Shown piece after piece: positions 6,471 through 15,353 of a stretch of DNA of 37,170 nucleotides; position 1 is the stretch's first letter, and each line of letters begins with the position of its first letter. The stretch is taken from the NCBI GenBank assembly GCA_030146875.1, contig JASLAX010000227.1, positions 1 through 37,170 on the forward strand, read 5' to 3'. The translations under genes were made by a program, and so were the position numbers. The notes beneath the pieces are model-generated. The model made no database searches and was not told the DNA's origin. It saw nothing but the letters and a program-made list of their open reading frames with translations. The stretch is from Longimicrobiaceae bacterium. Its GTDB lineage: Bacteria > Gemmatimonadota > Gemmatimonadetes > Longimicrobiales > Longimicrobiaceae.

Positions 6471-7946
6471 CTACTCCTGCACCCGGTAGTTGGCGATCAT
6501 CTGCTTGCCGTCGGCGCCGCGGCCGATGATGGACACCACCTGGCCGGGGCGCAGGCGCGCGGTGGCGGCGCGCAGGTCGCCGAGCGTGCGGACCTGCTGC
6601 CCGTTGATGCGCTCGATCTTCAGCCCGCGCGGGATGGAGGTGGCCGCGGGGCCCATGGGGTCCACGGCGGTCACGATCACGCCCTCGGTGAAGGGCAGCC
6701 GCACCTGGCGGGCGACGTCGGCGTCGAGCTGCTGGGCCTGGAAGCCCAGCCGGGCCACGGTCCCCTCCGCCGGGCGATGCGCCGCCGCGGCCGCGACGGG
6801 CTGCGAGGCGAACGTCCCCAGCTTCACGGTCACGCGCTTGCGGTCGCCGTAGCGCACCAGGTCCAGCGTGACGCGGTCGCCGGGCTGCGCGCGGGCGATG
6901 CGCTCCATCAGCTCGCCCGTGTCCATCACCCGCGACCCGTCGATGCCGGTGATCACGTCGCCCATCACGATCCCGGCCTCGGCGGCGGGGCCGCTGGGCT
7001 CGCTGGAGACGACGGTGCCGTGGGCGTCGGCCAGGCGGAAGACCTCCACGTCGGCCGGGGTCACGTCGCGGATCTGCACCCCGATCATGGGGCGGTGCAC
7101 GGAGCCGAAGCGGATCAGGTCGTCGGCCACGCGCTTGGCGAGCGAGATGGGGACGGCGAACCCGTAGCCGTTGTAGTAGCCCGTGGGCGAGGCGATGGCG
7201 CTGTTGATGCCGATCACGCGGCCCTGCAGGTCGATGAGCGGCCCGCCGGAGTTGCCGGGGTTGATGACCGCGTCCGTCTGGATGAAGTGCTCCAGCGGGG
7301 CGTTGGCGCCCTCGTTCTGGCCCATGATGCCGATGGACTTGCCCTTGGCGCTCACGATGCCGGCGGTGGTGGTCTCGCCCAGCGAGAGCGGGTAGCCCAG
7401 CGCCAGCACCCAGTCGCCCGTCTGCAGCGCGTCGGACTCGCCGATGCGGGCGGCGGGGAGGTTGGCGGCGTCGATCTTCAGCACCGCCACGTCGGTGTTG
7501 GGATCGCGGCCCACCACACGGGCGGTGTACTCGCGCTTGTCGGTCAGCGTGACGGTGACGCGGGTGGCGCCCTCGACCACGTGGTTGTTGGTGAGGATGT
7601 AGCCGTCGTTCGAGATGATGAAGCCCGAGCCGGAGCCGCGCTGCGGGGCGCGGCGCATCTGCCCGCGGCCCATCATCTCCTCGAGCGGGTTGGCGTAGCC
7701 GTCGCCCACCGCGCGCGCCGCCTGCTCCACGCGCACGTGGACCACCGACGGGAACGCGGCGCGGGATGCGGTGCGGAAGGCGGAGGCCAGAGACTCGGGA
7801 CCCGCCGCCGCGGCGGCGACGGGGGGACGGTCCTGCGCCTCGGCCGGGCCGATGGACTGGCGGACCACCTCCACCGCGGTCGCGGCGGTGCCCAGGCCGA
7901 GCACCAGCACGCCGGGAACGGCGAGCCTGCGAACGGTTCGATTCAT
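6471..7946 (-). CDS. HtrA/DegP-type periplasmic serine protease with two PDZ domains
   Basis: 491 residues from ATG 7946, which has GAGGTG at a good distance; an upstream in-frame start at 7991 would add 15 residues before the signal peptide. It has an N-terminal export segment (RRLAVPGVLVLGLG...), then a trypsin-like domain with catalytic His in ILTNNHVVEGAT (about residue 120), Asp in NTDVAVLKID (about 152) and Ser in NPGNSGGPLIDL (about 232). Two PDZ domains follow: VQIRDVTPADVEVF... with GDVITGIDG, and a C-terminal one ending RGADGKQMIANYRVQE. Such proteases degrade misfolded envelope proteins. It is divergent from a PhoB-type two-component system, which suggests shared stress regulation. 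DegQ- and MucD-like names would fit equally well. Confidence 0.92.
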   Translation of the reverse strand: MNRTVRRLAVPGVLVLGLGTAATAVEVVRQSIGPAEAQDRPPVAAAAAGPESLASAFRTASRAAFPSVVHVRVEQAARAVGDGYANPLEEMMGRGQMRRAPQRGSGSGFIISNDGYILTNNHVVEGATRVTVTLTDKREYTARVVGRDPNTDVAVLKIDAANLPAARIGESDALQTGDWVLALGYPLSLGETTTAGIVSAKGKSIGIMGQNEGANAPLEHFIQTDAVINPGNSGGPLIDLQGRVIGINSAIASPTGYYNGYGFAVPISLAKRVADDLIRFGSVHRPMIGVQIRDVTPADVEVFRLADAHGTVVSSEPSGPAAEAGIVMGDVITGIDGSRVMDTGELMERIARAQPGDRVTLDLVRYGDRKRVTVKLGTFASQPVAAAAAHRPAEGTVARLGFQAQQLDADVARQVRLPFTEGVIVTAVDPMGPAATSIPRGLKIERINGQQVRTLGDLRAATARLRPGQVVSIIGRGADGKQMIANYRVQE

Positions 7947-8039
7947 CTGCACACCTCGTGGAAGCTTGCTCTTCGCCGAATGCGAACGCACCTTCGTACC
8001 CTATCCCGGCGGGACCCGTTCCTGGGGTTTCCCGCCGTT

Positions 8040-8079
8040 CGATTAAGCACCGGTTAGGGCTCGGTTAGAGGCCGGTTAA
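8040..8079 (+). promoter_or_regulatory. Four 11-bp-phased direct repeats, probable response-regulator binding site
   Basis: CGATTAA at 8040, CGGTTAG at 8051, CGGTTAG at 8062 and CGGTTAA at 8073 recur exactly every 11 bp, one helical turn. Seven-base direct repeats with four-base spacers are the binding geometry of PhoB/OmpR-family regulators. The array ends 15 bp before the start codon of such a regulator and sits in the divergent htrA intergenic region, so autoregulation and joint control are likely. Confidence 0.6.
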
Positions 8080-8094
8080 CCCGCTCGGTGGCGC

Positions 8095-8771
<677 letters not shown>

Positions 8772-8775
<4 letters not shown>

Positions 8776-10049
8776 CGCCGCGGGTCCGCGGCTCGCTGCG
8801 GCGGGAGATCGTCCTGGGCTACTCCCTGGTGCTGGTCGCGTCGCTCACCTTCTTCGCGGGCGTGACCTGGCTGCTGCTGCGCGGCGCCCTGCAGCGCGCG
8901 GGCACGGAGTCGCTGCGCGAGACGGCGGCCGCGGCCGAGGAGCTGATCGTGCCCTCGCGCATCCCCCGCGTGGCGGTGCGCGAGGAGCGCATCCCCCCCC
9001 GCAAGGGCGCGGTGGAGGCGCTGCGCCGCCGAACCCGCCTGGCCACGGGAGAGGAGGTGCAGATCTACGTGGCGCGCACGGGCGACGAGGAGCGCCGCAC
9101 GCTGAAGGCCTTCGCCGTCATCGCCGTGCTGCTGATCCCCGTGACGGGCCTGGCCGCGGCGGCGTTCGGCCTCTCCATGGCCGACCGCATCCTGGAGCCG
9201 CTGCGCCGCCTGGTCGCGGCGTCGGGGCGGATCGGGATCGGCGACCTGTCCCAGCGGGTGGAGGAGCCGGAGCGGCCGGCGGAGCTGCGCGAGCTGGCCC
9301 GGTCGTACAACGGAATGCTGGACCGCCTGCAGCGCGCGGTGGAGGAGCTGCGCCGCTTCACCGCCGACGCCAGCCACGAGCTGCGCACGCCGCTCACCGC
9401 CCTGCGCGGCACGGCGGAGGTGGCGCTGGCTCGCGAGCGGAGCGCGGGGGAGCTGCGGGACACGCTGGGCGAGGTGGTGGAGGAGACCCGCGGGATGCTG
9501 GCGATGGTGGAGGACCTGCTCGCCCTGTCGCGCGGCGAGGAGAGCACCGCCCCCGGGCGCAGGGCCCCGCTGGACCTGGTGCCCATGCTGGAGGACGTGC
9601 GCGAGATCGGAGAGGCGCTGGCCGAGGGGAAGCCCATCGCCGTGCGCCTGGACGCGCCGCCCTCCGTGGTCGTCTCCGGCGCCGCGGGGACGCTGCGGCG
9701 CCTCTTCCTGAACCTGGTCTCCAACGCGGTGAAGTACACCGACGCTGGAGAGGTCGTCATCGTCGCCCGCGCCGTCCCGGCGGAGGCCCCGCCCTCCGCC
9801 GCGCCCGACGCGGAGCCCGCCGCCGGCTGGGTGGAGGTGGAGGTGCGCGACACCGGGCGCGGGATCGCCGCGGAGGACCTGCCGCGCGTCTTCGACCGCT
9901 TCTACCGCGCCGACGCGGCGCGCGAGCACGGCGGGACGGGTCTGGGCCTCTCCATCGCCCGCCTGATCGCGGAGCAGCACGGCGGGACGATTCGGGCGGA
10001 GAGCGAGCCCGGCCGCGGCAGCGTCTTCACCGTGCGCCTTCCGGCATGA
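8772..10049 (+). CDS. Membrane sensor histidine kinase
   Basis: 425 residues from GTG 8772 (GGAGGAGG just upstream), overlapping the regulator stop by four bases. Transmembrane segment 1 is at about 12-34 and an extracytoplasmic loop of about 75 residues follows. Transmembrane segment 2 is near 113-137, then a HAMP segment. The dimerisation/phosphoacceptor helix carries His in FTADASHELRTPLTALRG (about 201). The ATPase domain has N-box NLVSNAVKYT, G1 VRDTGRGIAAEDL, F-box FDRFYRAD and G2 GGTGLGLSIARLI. The sensory loop is short and lacks a recognisable ligand-binding domain. The signal is unknown; linkage to an HtrA protease suggests envelope stress. Confidence 0.94.
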
Positions 10050-10065
10050 CGGCGGGTCTCGTGCG

Positions 10066-10548
10066 ATGAATGCACCGTTGTGGCAACTCCTGAAGTTCGT
10101 CGCGGGCGCCCTGTTGGTGATGGTGGTGCTGTTCGTGATCGGCGTCCTCGCCGTGTTCGATCAAATAGGCGACGGTCTGATCGGCGTCAGCCAGCGCGTT
10201 TCGGTGATCGGTGGCAAGGGAGAGATTCACGGCAGGGATTCTCTTGCGGCCGGCTCCGTCGTGCTCCTTCAAGGGGATACCGTGGCGACGCTCTCGGAGG
10301 TGGAGCGGATGCCGAACCTGCGCGACCGCGACGCTCCTCCCCTGCGGGTGTACGTCGGAACCTCGGCACGCGGGACCGAAGATGTACTTGCAGCGGAGGA
10401 CAGCTCTCTGGTGGCCGTGCTGCGCAGCACCCGCAGTGGCGAGCCCACCGTCGTCGAGCTGGTGCGCAGGGCGCGTCTGGATACGCCGCAGGCTCGCGGA
10501 CAACTCTACCTGACGGACCTGGGGATCCATTTCCCGCTCCACCCGTAG
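10066..10548 (+). CDS. Single-pass membrane protein of unknown function
   Basis: 160 residues, starting 16 bp after the kinase stop and so probably in its operon. One strong N-terminal transmembrane or signal-anchor helix is visible (about residues 8-33, VAGALLVMVVLFVIGVLAVF). The remaining ~125 residues are soluble and probably extracytoplasmic, with alternating hydrophobic strands (DSLAAGSVVLLQGDTVATL, PPLRVYVGTSARG, EPTVVELVRRARLD). No motif or family was recognised. Codon use is somewhat less GC-biased than its neighbours (for example GATCAAATAGGC early on), which could mark a recent arrival. Its role may be accessory to the sensor kinase. Confidence 0.6.
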   Translation: MNAPLWQLLKFVAGALLVMVVLFVIGVLAVFDQIGDGLIGVSQRVSVIGGKGEIHGRDSLAAGSVVLLQGDTVATLSEVERMPNLRDRDAPPLRVYVGTSARGTEDVLAAEDSSLVAVLRSTRSGEPTVVELVRRARLDTPQARGQLYLTDLGIHFPLHP

Positions 10549-10591
10549 TGTCCGTGGCGCGTCCGATCCGGTGAAAGGTGGACGCAACCTC

Positions 10592-10638
10592 CGCCTAGAC
10601 TAGGCGCTGAGGGCGGCGCAGTACCGGCCACCGCCGGT
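10592..10638. promoter_or_regulatory. Pair of small palindromes after the two-component operon
   Basis: CGCCTAG-A-CTAGGCG (10592-10606) is a perfect odd palindrome. ACCGGC-cacc-GCCGGT (10623-10638) is a 6-bp stem-loop. The first looks like a protein-binding site and the second could end transcription of the upstream operon. Neither has a T-run and neither role is proven. Confidence 0.3.
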
Positions 10639-10734
10639 TCGCCTGCTACACGTCCGTTCCCGCTACGTGCAACGGCGCCGCCCCCGGCCGCGGGGAGATG
10701 CCCCGGGCGAGGGACGAGAGACGAGGGTGAGACC

Positions 10735-11034
10735 ATGTTCCAGCGGAAGCTGGTCGCGCTGGCCTGCGCGGCGATGCTGGCGGCGGCGTGCGGCGGCGGG
10801 AACGAGAACACCGGCGAGACGAGCGGCGCGGACGCCGGCGCCACGACGGACGCGGGCGCCACCACGGGCACCACGACCGACGCGACCACCGGCGCCGCCA
10901 CGACGCCGATGCCGGCCGACACCACCGGGATGGGCACGACCGGAACGATGGGCACCACCGGCACCACGGACTCGATGGGCGCCGCCGGGACGACGGGCAC
11001 CACCGGCACGACGGGCACGACCACGCCTCCCTGA
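10735..11034 (+). CDS. Small Thr/Gly-rich lipoprotein
   Basis: 99 residues. Positive start, hydrophobic run and lipobox LAAACGG, giving a mature N-terminal Cys at about residue 19 and lipid anchoring. The rest is low-complexity Thr, Gly, Ala and Asp with repeated TTG/GTT units and no fold motif. It probably forms a flexible surface or periplasmic linker. A GAGGGTGAG ribosome site lies just upstream. Function unknown. A similar but distinct lipoprotein gene follows at 11191. Low-complexity proteins of this type evolve fast, so absence of a family hit would not be informative. Confidence 0.65.
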   Translation: MFQRKLVALACAAMLAAACGGGNENTGETSGADAGATTDAGATTGTTTDATTGAATTPMPADTTGMGTTGTMGTTGTTDSMGAAGTTGTTGTTGTTTPP

Positions 11035-11190
11035 CGGACGGCGGGGCCGGGCGGCGAGCGGGGCGGGGCGGGCGAGAGCCTTCCCCGCCCCGCTCCGCGT
11101 TTCCGGCGAGGCGCCCGGAAGTTGCAAGGCCGGCGCGCGGCGGTGGGCGCGGTGCCCGCCGGCGTACCCGAGACGAGCGGAGGAGGAGCG

Positions 11191-11535
11191 ATGCGGCACG
11201 GACGCGGTGCGGTGGCCCTGGCGTGCGCGGCCCTTCTGGGGGCGGCGTGCGGGGGTTCCGGGGCGAAGGACCAGGGCGGGACCGTCGAGGCGATCGAGAC
11301 GGGGCACACCCCGTACGGCGCCATCGTCGACACCACCGGGCCGGGGGGCGGCACGCCCGGGGCCGGCGGGCGCGCCCCGTCCATGGCGGCGCCGGCGGCC
11401 GCGGACACGCCCAGCGTCGCGGGCGACACCTCCTCGGCGGGCGCGGGCACCACGCCCGCGGCCGTCACGACGACTCCGCCCGCCACGCCTCCGGCGACGA
11501 CGCCTCCCGCGACGGGGACCGCCACCCCCCCTTGA
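11191..11535 (+). CDS. Small Thr/Pro/Ala-rich lipoprotein
   Basis: 114 residues from ATG 11191, chosen over an in-frame ATG at 11122 because GGAGGAGGAG precedes it and a signal peptide follows at once. The lipobox is LLGAACGG with Cys near residue 21. A short ordered-looking stretch (GGTVEAIETGHTPYGAIVDTTG) is followed by a disordered Gly/Ala/Pro/Thr tail ending in repeated TPPAT units. It shares the signal-peptide style with the lipoprotein at 10735 (VALACAA-L-AAC) and may be an old duplicate with divergent tails. Function unknown. Confidence 0.6.
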   Translation: MRHGRGAVALACAALLGAACGGSGAKDQGGTVEAIETGHTPYGAIVDTTGPGGGTPGAGGRAPSMAAPAAADTPSVAGDTSSAGAGTTPAAVTTTPPATPPATTPPATGTATPP

Positions 11536-11725
11536 GCCGCGCCGTCGTCCCCTCGACCGAAGCGAGGTGGACGGCGGGAAGGCCAGCGTGGAGGCCGAGG
11601 AAGCGGGGGCGGGGCCGGGGGGCGACGCCGCCCTCCGCGCCTCGCCTGCTGCGTCCGGAATCGGCCTGCTTCTTGCCCGGCGCGTCCTCGGACAAACCTT
11701 GAACAGCCGCCCCGGAAAGGCTCCG

Positions 11726-13135
11726 ATGGATCCGACCACCCGCTTCGACCCCACCGACGCCGACGGCGACCGCTCCCTGGGCGACCTGCTGAAGAACCTC
11801 ACCACCGACGCCACGCGCCTGGTGCGGCAGGAAGCCGCCCTGGCCAAGTCCGAGCTGCGCGCCAACGTGCGCGCCGTGGCGCGGGACGCCGGCGGGGTCG
11901 CGGTGGGCGCCATCATCGCCGCGGTGGGCGCGCTGGTGCTGGTGGCGGCGCTGGTCGCCTTCCTGGGCGACGTGATGGGAGACCGCTACGCCCTGGCGGC
12001 GCTGATCGTGGGCGGCGTGTTCGTGGCCATCGGCGGCTTTCTGGTGATGCGGGCGCTCAAGGAGCTGAAGAAGGGGAAGGGAGTGGCGCCTGCGGAGGCG
12101 CTGGCGACCGTGCGGGACACCACCGGCTGGGCGAAGGGCGAGGTGGCCGACCTGAAGGCCACCATGGCCGCCGGACACGTGGTGAACGAGCACGCCGACC
12201 CCCGCGGGGACGGGCGGCGCCATGACGGCGGGCCCGTGCGCGTGCGCGACGAGTGGCGCGGTCCGGACCACGCCAAGGAGAGCACGACGTCGGGCAAGCC
12301 GCGGAAGGGCGAGCGCACCGACCTTCCTCTCTCCGTGCCGCTGTGGAAGCGAGTGATGCACGAGTTCAAGGAGGACGACCTGTCCAACCAGGCCGCCAAG
12401 GTCGCGTACTATTTCTTCCTCTCCCTGCCGCCCGCGCTGATGGCCATCTTCGGTCTGACCGGCCTGCTGGGCGGGCAGAAGGCGGGGGACTGGCTGAGCG
12501 GGCGGCTGTCGTCCTCGCTGCCCCCCGAGGCCGGGGGGCTGATCGACGGCTTCGTGAACGACGTGGTGCACAAGAACGCTCCCGGGCCGCTCTCCATCGG
12601 GCTTCTGCTGGCGCTGTGGGCCGCGTCCAACGTGTTCACGGCGCTGGAGGACACCCTCAACGACGCCTACGACGTGACCTGCGAGCGCTCCTTCATCCAG
12701 CGGAAGCTGGTGTCCCTGGCCGTGCTCCTGGTCTGCTCCATCCTCTTCGTGGCGGGCTCCACCACCCTGCTGGCGGGGCCGGCGATCGCCAAGGCGCTGC
12801 TGCTGGGGCCGGCGGGCGACCTCGTGTGGAGCATCCTGCAGTGGCCGATGGCCTTCGGGCTGATCGTGGGGACGTTCTTCGTGATCTACTACGTGCTGCC
12901 CAACAAGGACCAGAAGGGCTGCAAGAAGACGCTGCTGAAGTCGTCCGCCATCTCCGCCGCGATCTGGATCCTGGCCACCCTGGCGTTCCGGATCTACATC
13001 ACCAACTTCGGCTCGTACAGCAAGACGTACGGGCTGCTGGGCACGGTGATCGTGCTGCTGCTGTGGATGTGGATGACGTCGCTGGTGATCCTGCTGGGCG
13101 GCGAGATCTCGTCGGAAATGGAGCGGGAGTCGTGA
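11726..13135 (+). CDS. Fusion of a holin-like (PF07332-type) domain and a YihY/BrkB membrane domain
   Basis: 469 residues from ATG 11726. Residues ~1-150 contain an amphipathic helix (SLGDLLKNLTTDATRLVRQEAALAKSEL) and two transmembrane helices, the pattern of the actinobacterial holin-X/phage-holin-3 superfamily. A charged linker (~150-200) follows. Residues ~205-469 match the YihY/BrkB family: FKEDDLSNQAAKVAYYFFLSLPPALMAIFGL, WAASNVFTALEDTLNDAYDV, VIYYVLPN and a final LWMWMTSLVILLGGEIS, with about six transmembrane helices. YihY proteins were once miscalled ribonuclease BN; their true role is unsettled. Membrane stress or permeability is a guess. The downstream gene overlaps its stop. Confidence 0.85.
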   Translation: MDPTTRFDPTDADGDRSLGDLLKNLTTDATRLVRQEAALAKSELRANVRAVARDAGGVAVGAIIAAVGALVLVAALVAFLGDVMGDRYALAALIVGGVFVAIGGFLVMRALKELKKGKGVAPAEALATVRDTTGWAKGEVADLKATMAAGHVVNEHADPRGDGRRHDGGPVRVRDEWRGPDHAKESTTSGKPRKGERTDLPLSVPLWKRVMHEFKEDDLSNQAAKVAYYFFLSLPPALMAIFGLTGLLGGQKAGDWLSGRLSSSLPPEAGGLIDGFVNDVVHKNAPGPLSIGLLLALWAASNVFTALEDTLNDAYDVTCERSFIQRKLVSLAVLLVCSILFVAGSTTLLAGPAIAKALLLGPAGDLVWSILQWPMAFGLIVGTFFVIYYVLPNKDQKGCKKTLLKSSAISAAIWILATLAFRIYITNFGSYSKTYGLLGTVIVLLLWMWMTSLVILLGGEISSEMERES

Positions 13136-13689
13136 CCGGCGGCGGGGAGCCGCGCCCGCTCGCGGTGGAGCTGGGCGGCGACCCGCCGGCGATCCTGCAC
13201 GCGGAGCGGCTGCGCGACGGGCGGGTGGCGCTGGGGACGCGTCTGCGGGGGAGCGACGGGGAGTGGGAGGCGGGGGAGATGCTGGTCCTGCCCCCCGGCG
13301 CCGCCGCGGCGCTGGCCGGGTGGCTCGCGCCGGTGGTGGAGGCGGAGTGGGACGACACCGTGCGCGACCGCCTGCGCGACCAGCTTCGCACGGCGCAGGA
13401 CCTGTACGGCGCGGCGGACGACGGCCCGCGGCGGCTGGCGGAGGGGATCCTGGCCGAGATCCCCCCGCGGCTGCTGGCGCGGGCACTGGTGCTGCTGGCG
13501 GCCTCCATCGGGCCGGCGACGCGCTCGGCGCTGGTGGACGCGCTGAACCGCACCCGCGACTTCTCCGAGGAGGCCATGCTCCGCCGCCGCCTGGCGGAGG
13601 AGGGCGACGCGTTCGCCTTCGTGGTGGCGGCCGCCGCCCTGTTCCGCGTGCTGGATCCCGAGGCGGAGAGCCTGCCCCGCCCCGGGTGA
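13132..13689 (+). CDS. Hypothetical protein coupled to the YihY fusion gene
   Basis: 185 residues from GTG 13132, overlapping the preceding stop (GTGA). It is soluble. The N-terminal half has short beta-strand-like segments (PLAVELGGDPPAILHAERLRDGRVALGTRL) and LPPGAAAALAGWLAPVVE. The C-terminal half is helical and Ala/Arg/Leu-rich (RDQLRTAQDLYG, LARALVLLAASIGPATRSALVDALNRT). No motif was recognised. The stop lies four bases from the convergent stop of the wza-type gene, with no room for a separate terminator. Confidence 0.6.
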   Translation: MTGGGEPRPLAVELGGDPPAILHAERLRDGRVALGTRLRGSDGEWEAGEMLVLPPGAAAALAGWLAPVVEAEWDDTVRDRLRDQLRTAQDLYGAADDGPRRLAEGILAEIPPRLLARALVLLAASIGPATRSALVDALNRTRDFSEEAMLRRRLAEEGDAFAFVVAAAALFRVLDPEAESLPRPG

Positions 13690-13693
13690 GCCG

Positions 13694-14311
13694 TCAGGTC
13701 TGGCGCAGCAGCACCAGGATGCCGGCGATGGCGGAGATGGTGGCGGTGACGGGGGCGATCCACCCGCGGATGCCCTCCGAGCGCCGCGGCACCATCACCG
13801 TGTCGCCGGAGCGCAGGCGGGGCTGCTCCGCCTCGGGCCGCGGGCGGGAGAGGTCGATGACGTGGCGCACGCCGTTGCTCAGCAGCTCCACCCGGTCCAG
13901 CGCCGCGCGCTCCCCGGCCCCGCCCGCGCGGGACAGCGCCTGGGTGACGGACGTGCCCCAGGGCACGGTGTAGACGTCGGGCCGCACCACCTGCCCCCCC
14001 ACGCCCACACGCAGCAGCGGCTCCACCACGAAGCGCGGCTCGTTCCCGTAGCGGACCAGCACCTCGCGGATGCGCGCCTCCACCGTGGCCATCCCCACCC
14101 CGGCCACGCGGGCGTCGCGGAGCAGCGGGTGCATCACCTGCCCCTCGGGGCCGATCAGGAACTCGCCGGAGAGCTCGGGCTGCCGCCACACGGTGACGCG
14201 CACCACGTCGCCGGGGCGCAGGATGGAGGAGTCGGCGGCGGCGGGCTGCGCCGCAGCGGGCGGCACCGCGCCGAGCACCGCCAGGGCGGCCAGGAGCAGG
14301 AAGGTTCGCAT
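13694..14311 (-). CDS. Polysaccharide export protein, Wza-type (Poly_export + SLBB)
   Basis: 205 residues with signal peptide (MRTFLLLAALAVLGAVPPAAAQ, no lipobox). A polysaccharide-export domain begins LRPGDVVRVTVWRQPELSGEFLIGPEGQVMHPLL, and an SLBB-like beta-grasp segment follows (VVRPDVYTVPWGTSVTQALSRAGG). A C-terminal hydrophobic segment (WIAPVTATISAIAGILVLL) may span a membrane. Such proteins form the outer-membrane/periplasmic channel for capsule or exopolysaccharide. It is short for Wza (one SLBB only). It lies 10 kb from the Wzc-type kinase on the same strand, with the RiPP operon between. Its product probably works with that kinase. Confidence 0.88.
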   Translation of the reverse strand: MRTFLLLAALAVLGAVPPAAAQPAAADSSILRPGDVVRVTVWRQPELSGEFLIGPEGQVMHPLLRDARVAGVGMATVEARIREVLVRYGNEPRFVVEPLLRVGVGGQVVRPDVYTVPWGTSVTQALSRAGGAGERAALDRVELLSNGVRHVIDLSRPRPEAEQPRLRSGDTVMVPRRSEGIRGWIAPVTATISAIAGILVLLRQT

Positions 14312-14524
14312 AGGGCGGATCGCGGGTCGTGGGGGCGGCCGAGGCGGGTGGCCGCGGCTTTCGAAAGGATACGGACCGACGCCGGCCGCTGTCCAGCAAG
14401 ACGCGACACGGCACGGGCTTTCCCCACGCGAGGCTTGTGCCGCACCCCCGATTCGGGCGATATTCCAGGGCGGCCCCTCCGTCCGCGAATCCCGGCCCCT
14501 TCCGCGGCCTCCTTCCGAAAGCCC

Positions 14525-15352
14525 ATGCGCCCGCTCCTCCGCACCCTCGTCCCCCTGCTGGGGGCGGTCCTCGCGCTTCCGCACGCGTCCCCCGCCCAGG
14601 GAGGCGCGCCCGACGCGGACTCGCTGCGGCGCGCGCTCCGCATTCCCCCGGTGAAGGTGCAGCGCGTGTCGGGCTTTCCCCCGGCCATGAGCATCTCGTC
14701 GCCGGTGGGCTTCGGCGCCGACCGGGGGGCGGCGTACGTGGGCGTGGGCCTGCAGCAGCGCACGCGCTACACCGACCAGGCCGACGCGGCCGGGGTGGTG
14801 GGGATCGGGCTGGGCGACGGCTACGACGCGGTGGGGGTGGAGCTGGCGCTCACCTCGTACTCCACCATCCGCGACGGCTGGCCGGGCGAGACCGGGGCGG
14901 TGAGCGTGAAGGTGCACCACGCCTTCGGGCGCGGGGTGTCGGCGGCCGCGGGGATCGAGAACGCCGTCTCGTGGGGGGGCTCGGACGGCGGGCGCTCGGT
15001 GTACGCGGCCGCCACCAAGATCGTCCGCACCCGGGAGGACTCGCTGATGCGCTTCTCGCGGCTCGCCCTGACGGCGGGCGTGGGGAACGGCCGCTTCCTC
15101 GCCGAGGACCGCCCGGACCGGAAGAACGGCGCGAACGTGTTCGGGTCGGTCGCGTTCCTGCTGGGCGAGCCGGTGGCGCTGATCGCGGACTGGACCGGCC
15201 AGGACCTGGCGGTGGGCACCTCGTTCCTCCCCTTCCGGCGGGTGCCGCTGGTGGTCACCCCCGCCATGACCGACCTGACGCGGCGCGCCGGCGACGGCCC
15301 GCGCTTCATCCTGGGAGTCGGCTACGGATTCCTCTTCCAACCGCGGTTCTGA
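14525..15352 (+). CDS. Secreted outer-membrane beta-barrel-like protein
   Basis: 275 residues from ATG 14525. Signal peptide (LVPLLGAVLALPHASPAQ) is followed by many alternating-hydrophobic, Gly-rich strands (AAYVGVGLQQRTRYTD, GVVGIGLGDGYDAVGVELALTS, LALTAGVGNGRFLAE, FGSVAFLLGEPVALIADW). The chain ends in Phe (GVGYGFLFQPRF), the usual barrel-assembly signal. An outer-membrane barrel is likely; specific function is unknown. It is divergent from the wza-type gene (213-bp gap) and begins the run of plus-strand genes that continues into the RiPP cluster: the next start codon is one base past its stop. It may serve polysaccharide or peptide export, which cannot be told apart here. Confidence 0.7.
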   Translation: MRPLLRTLVPLLGAVLALPHASPAQGGAPDADSLRRALRIPPVKVQRVSGFPPAMSISSPVGFGADRGAAYVGVGLQQRTRYTDQADAAGVVGIGLGDGYDAVGVELALTSYSTIRDGWPGETGAVSVKVHHAFGRGVSAAAGIENAVSWGGSDGGRSVYAAATKIVRTREDSLMRFSRLALTAGVGNGRFLAEDRPDRKNGANVFGSVAFLLGEPVALIADWTGQDLAVGTSFLPFRRVPLVVTPAMTDLTRRAGDGPRFILGVGYGFLFQPRF

Positions 15353-15353
15353 C

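Noticed and set aside
7947..8039. Sigma-E-type promoter for the protease (GGAAC on the minus strand)
   Set aside because: A GGAAC is present but the partner -10 element is not convincing at the expected distance.
6135..8057. Long plus-strand frame opposite the HtrA-type protease
   Set aside because: His/Gly/Asp-rich antisense shadow of a clear protease gene; no domain.
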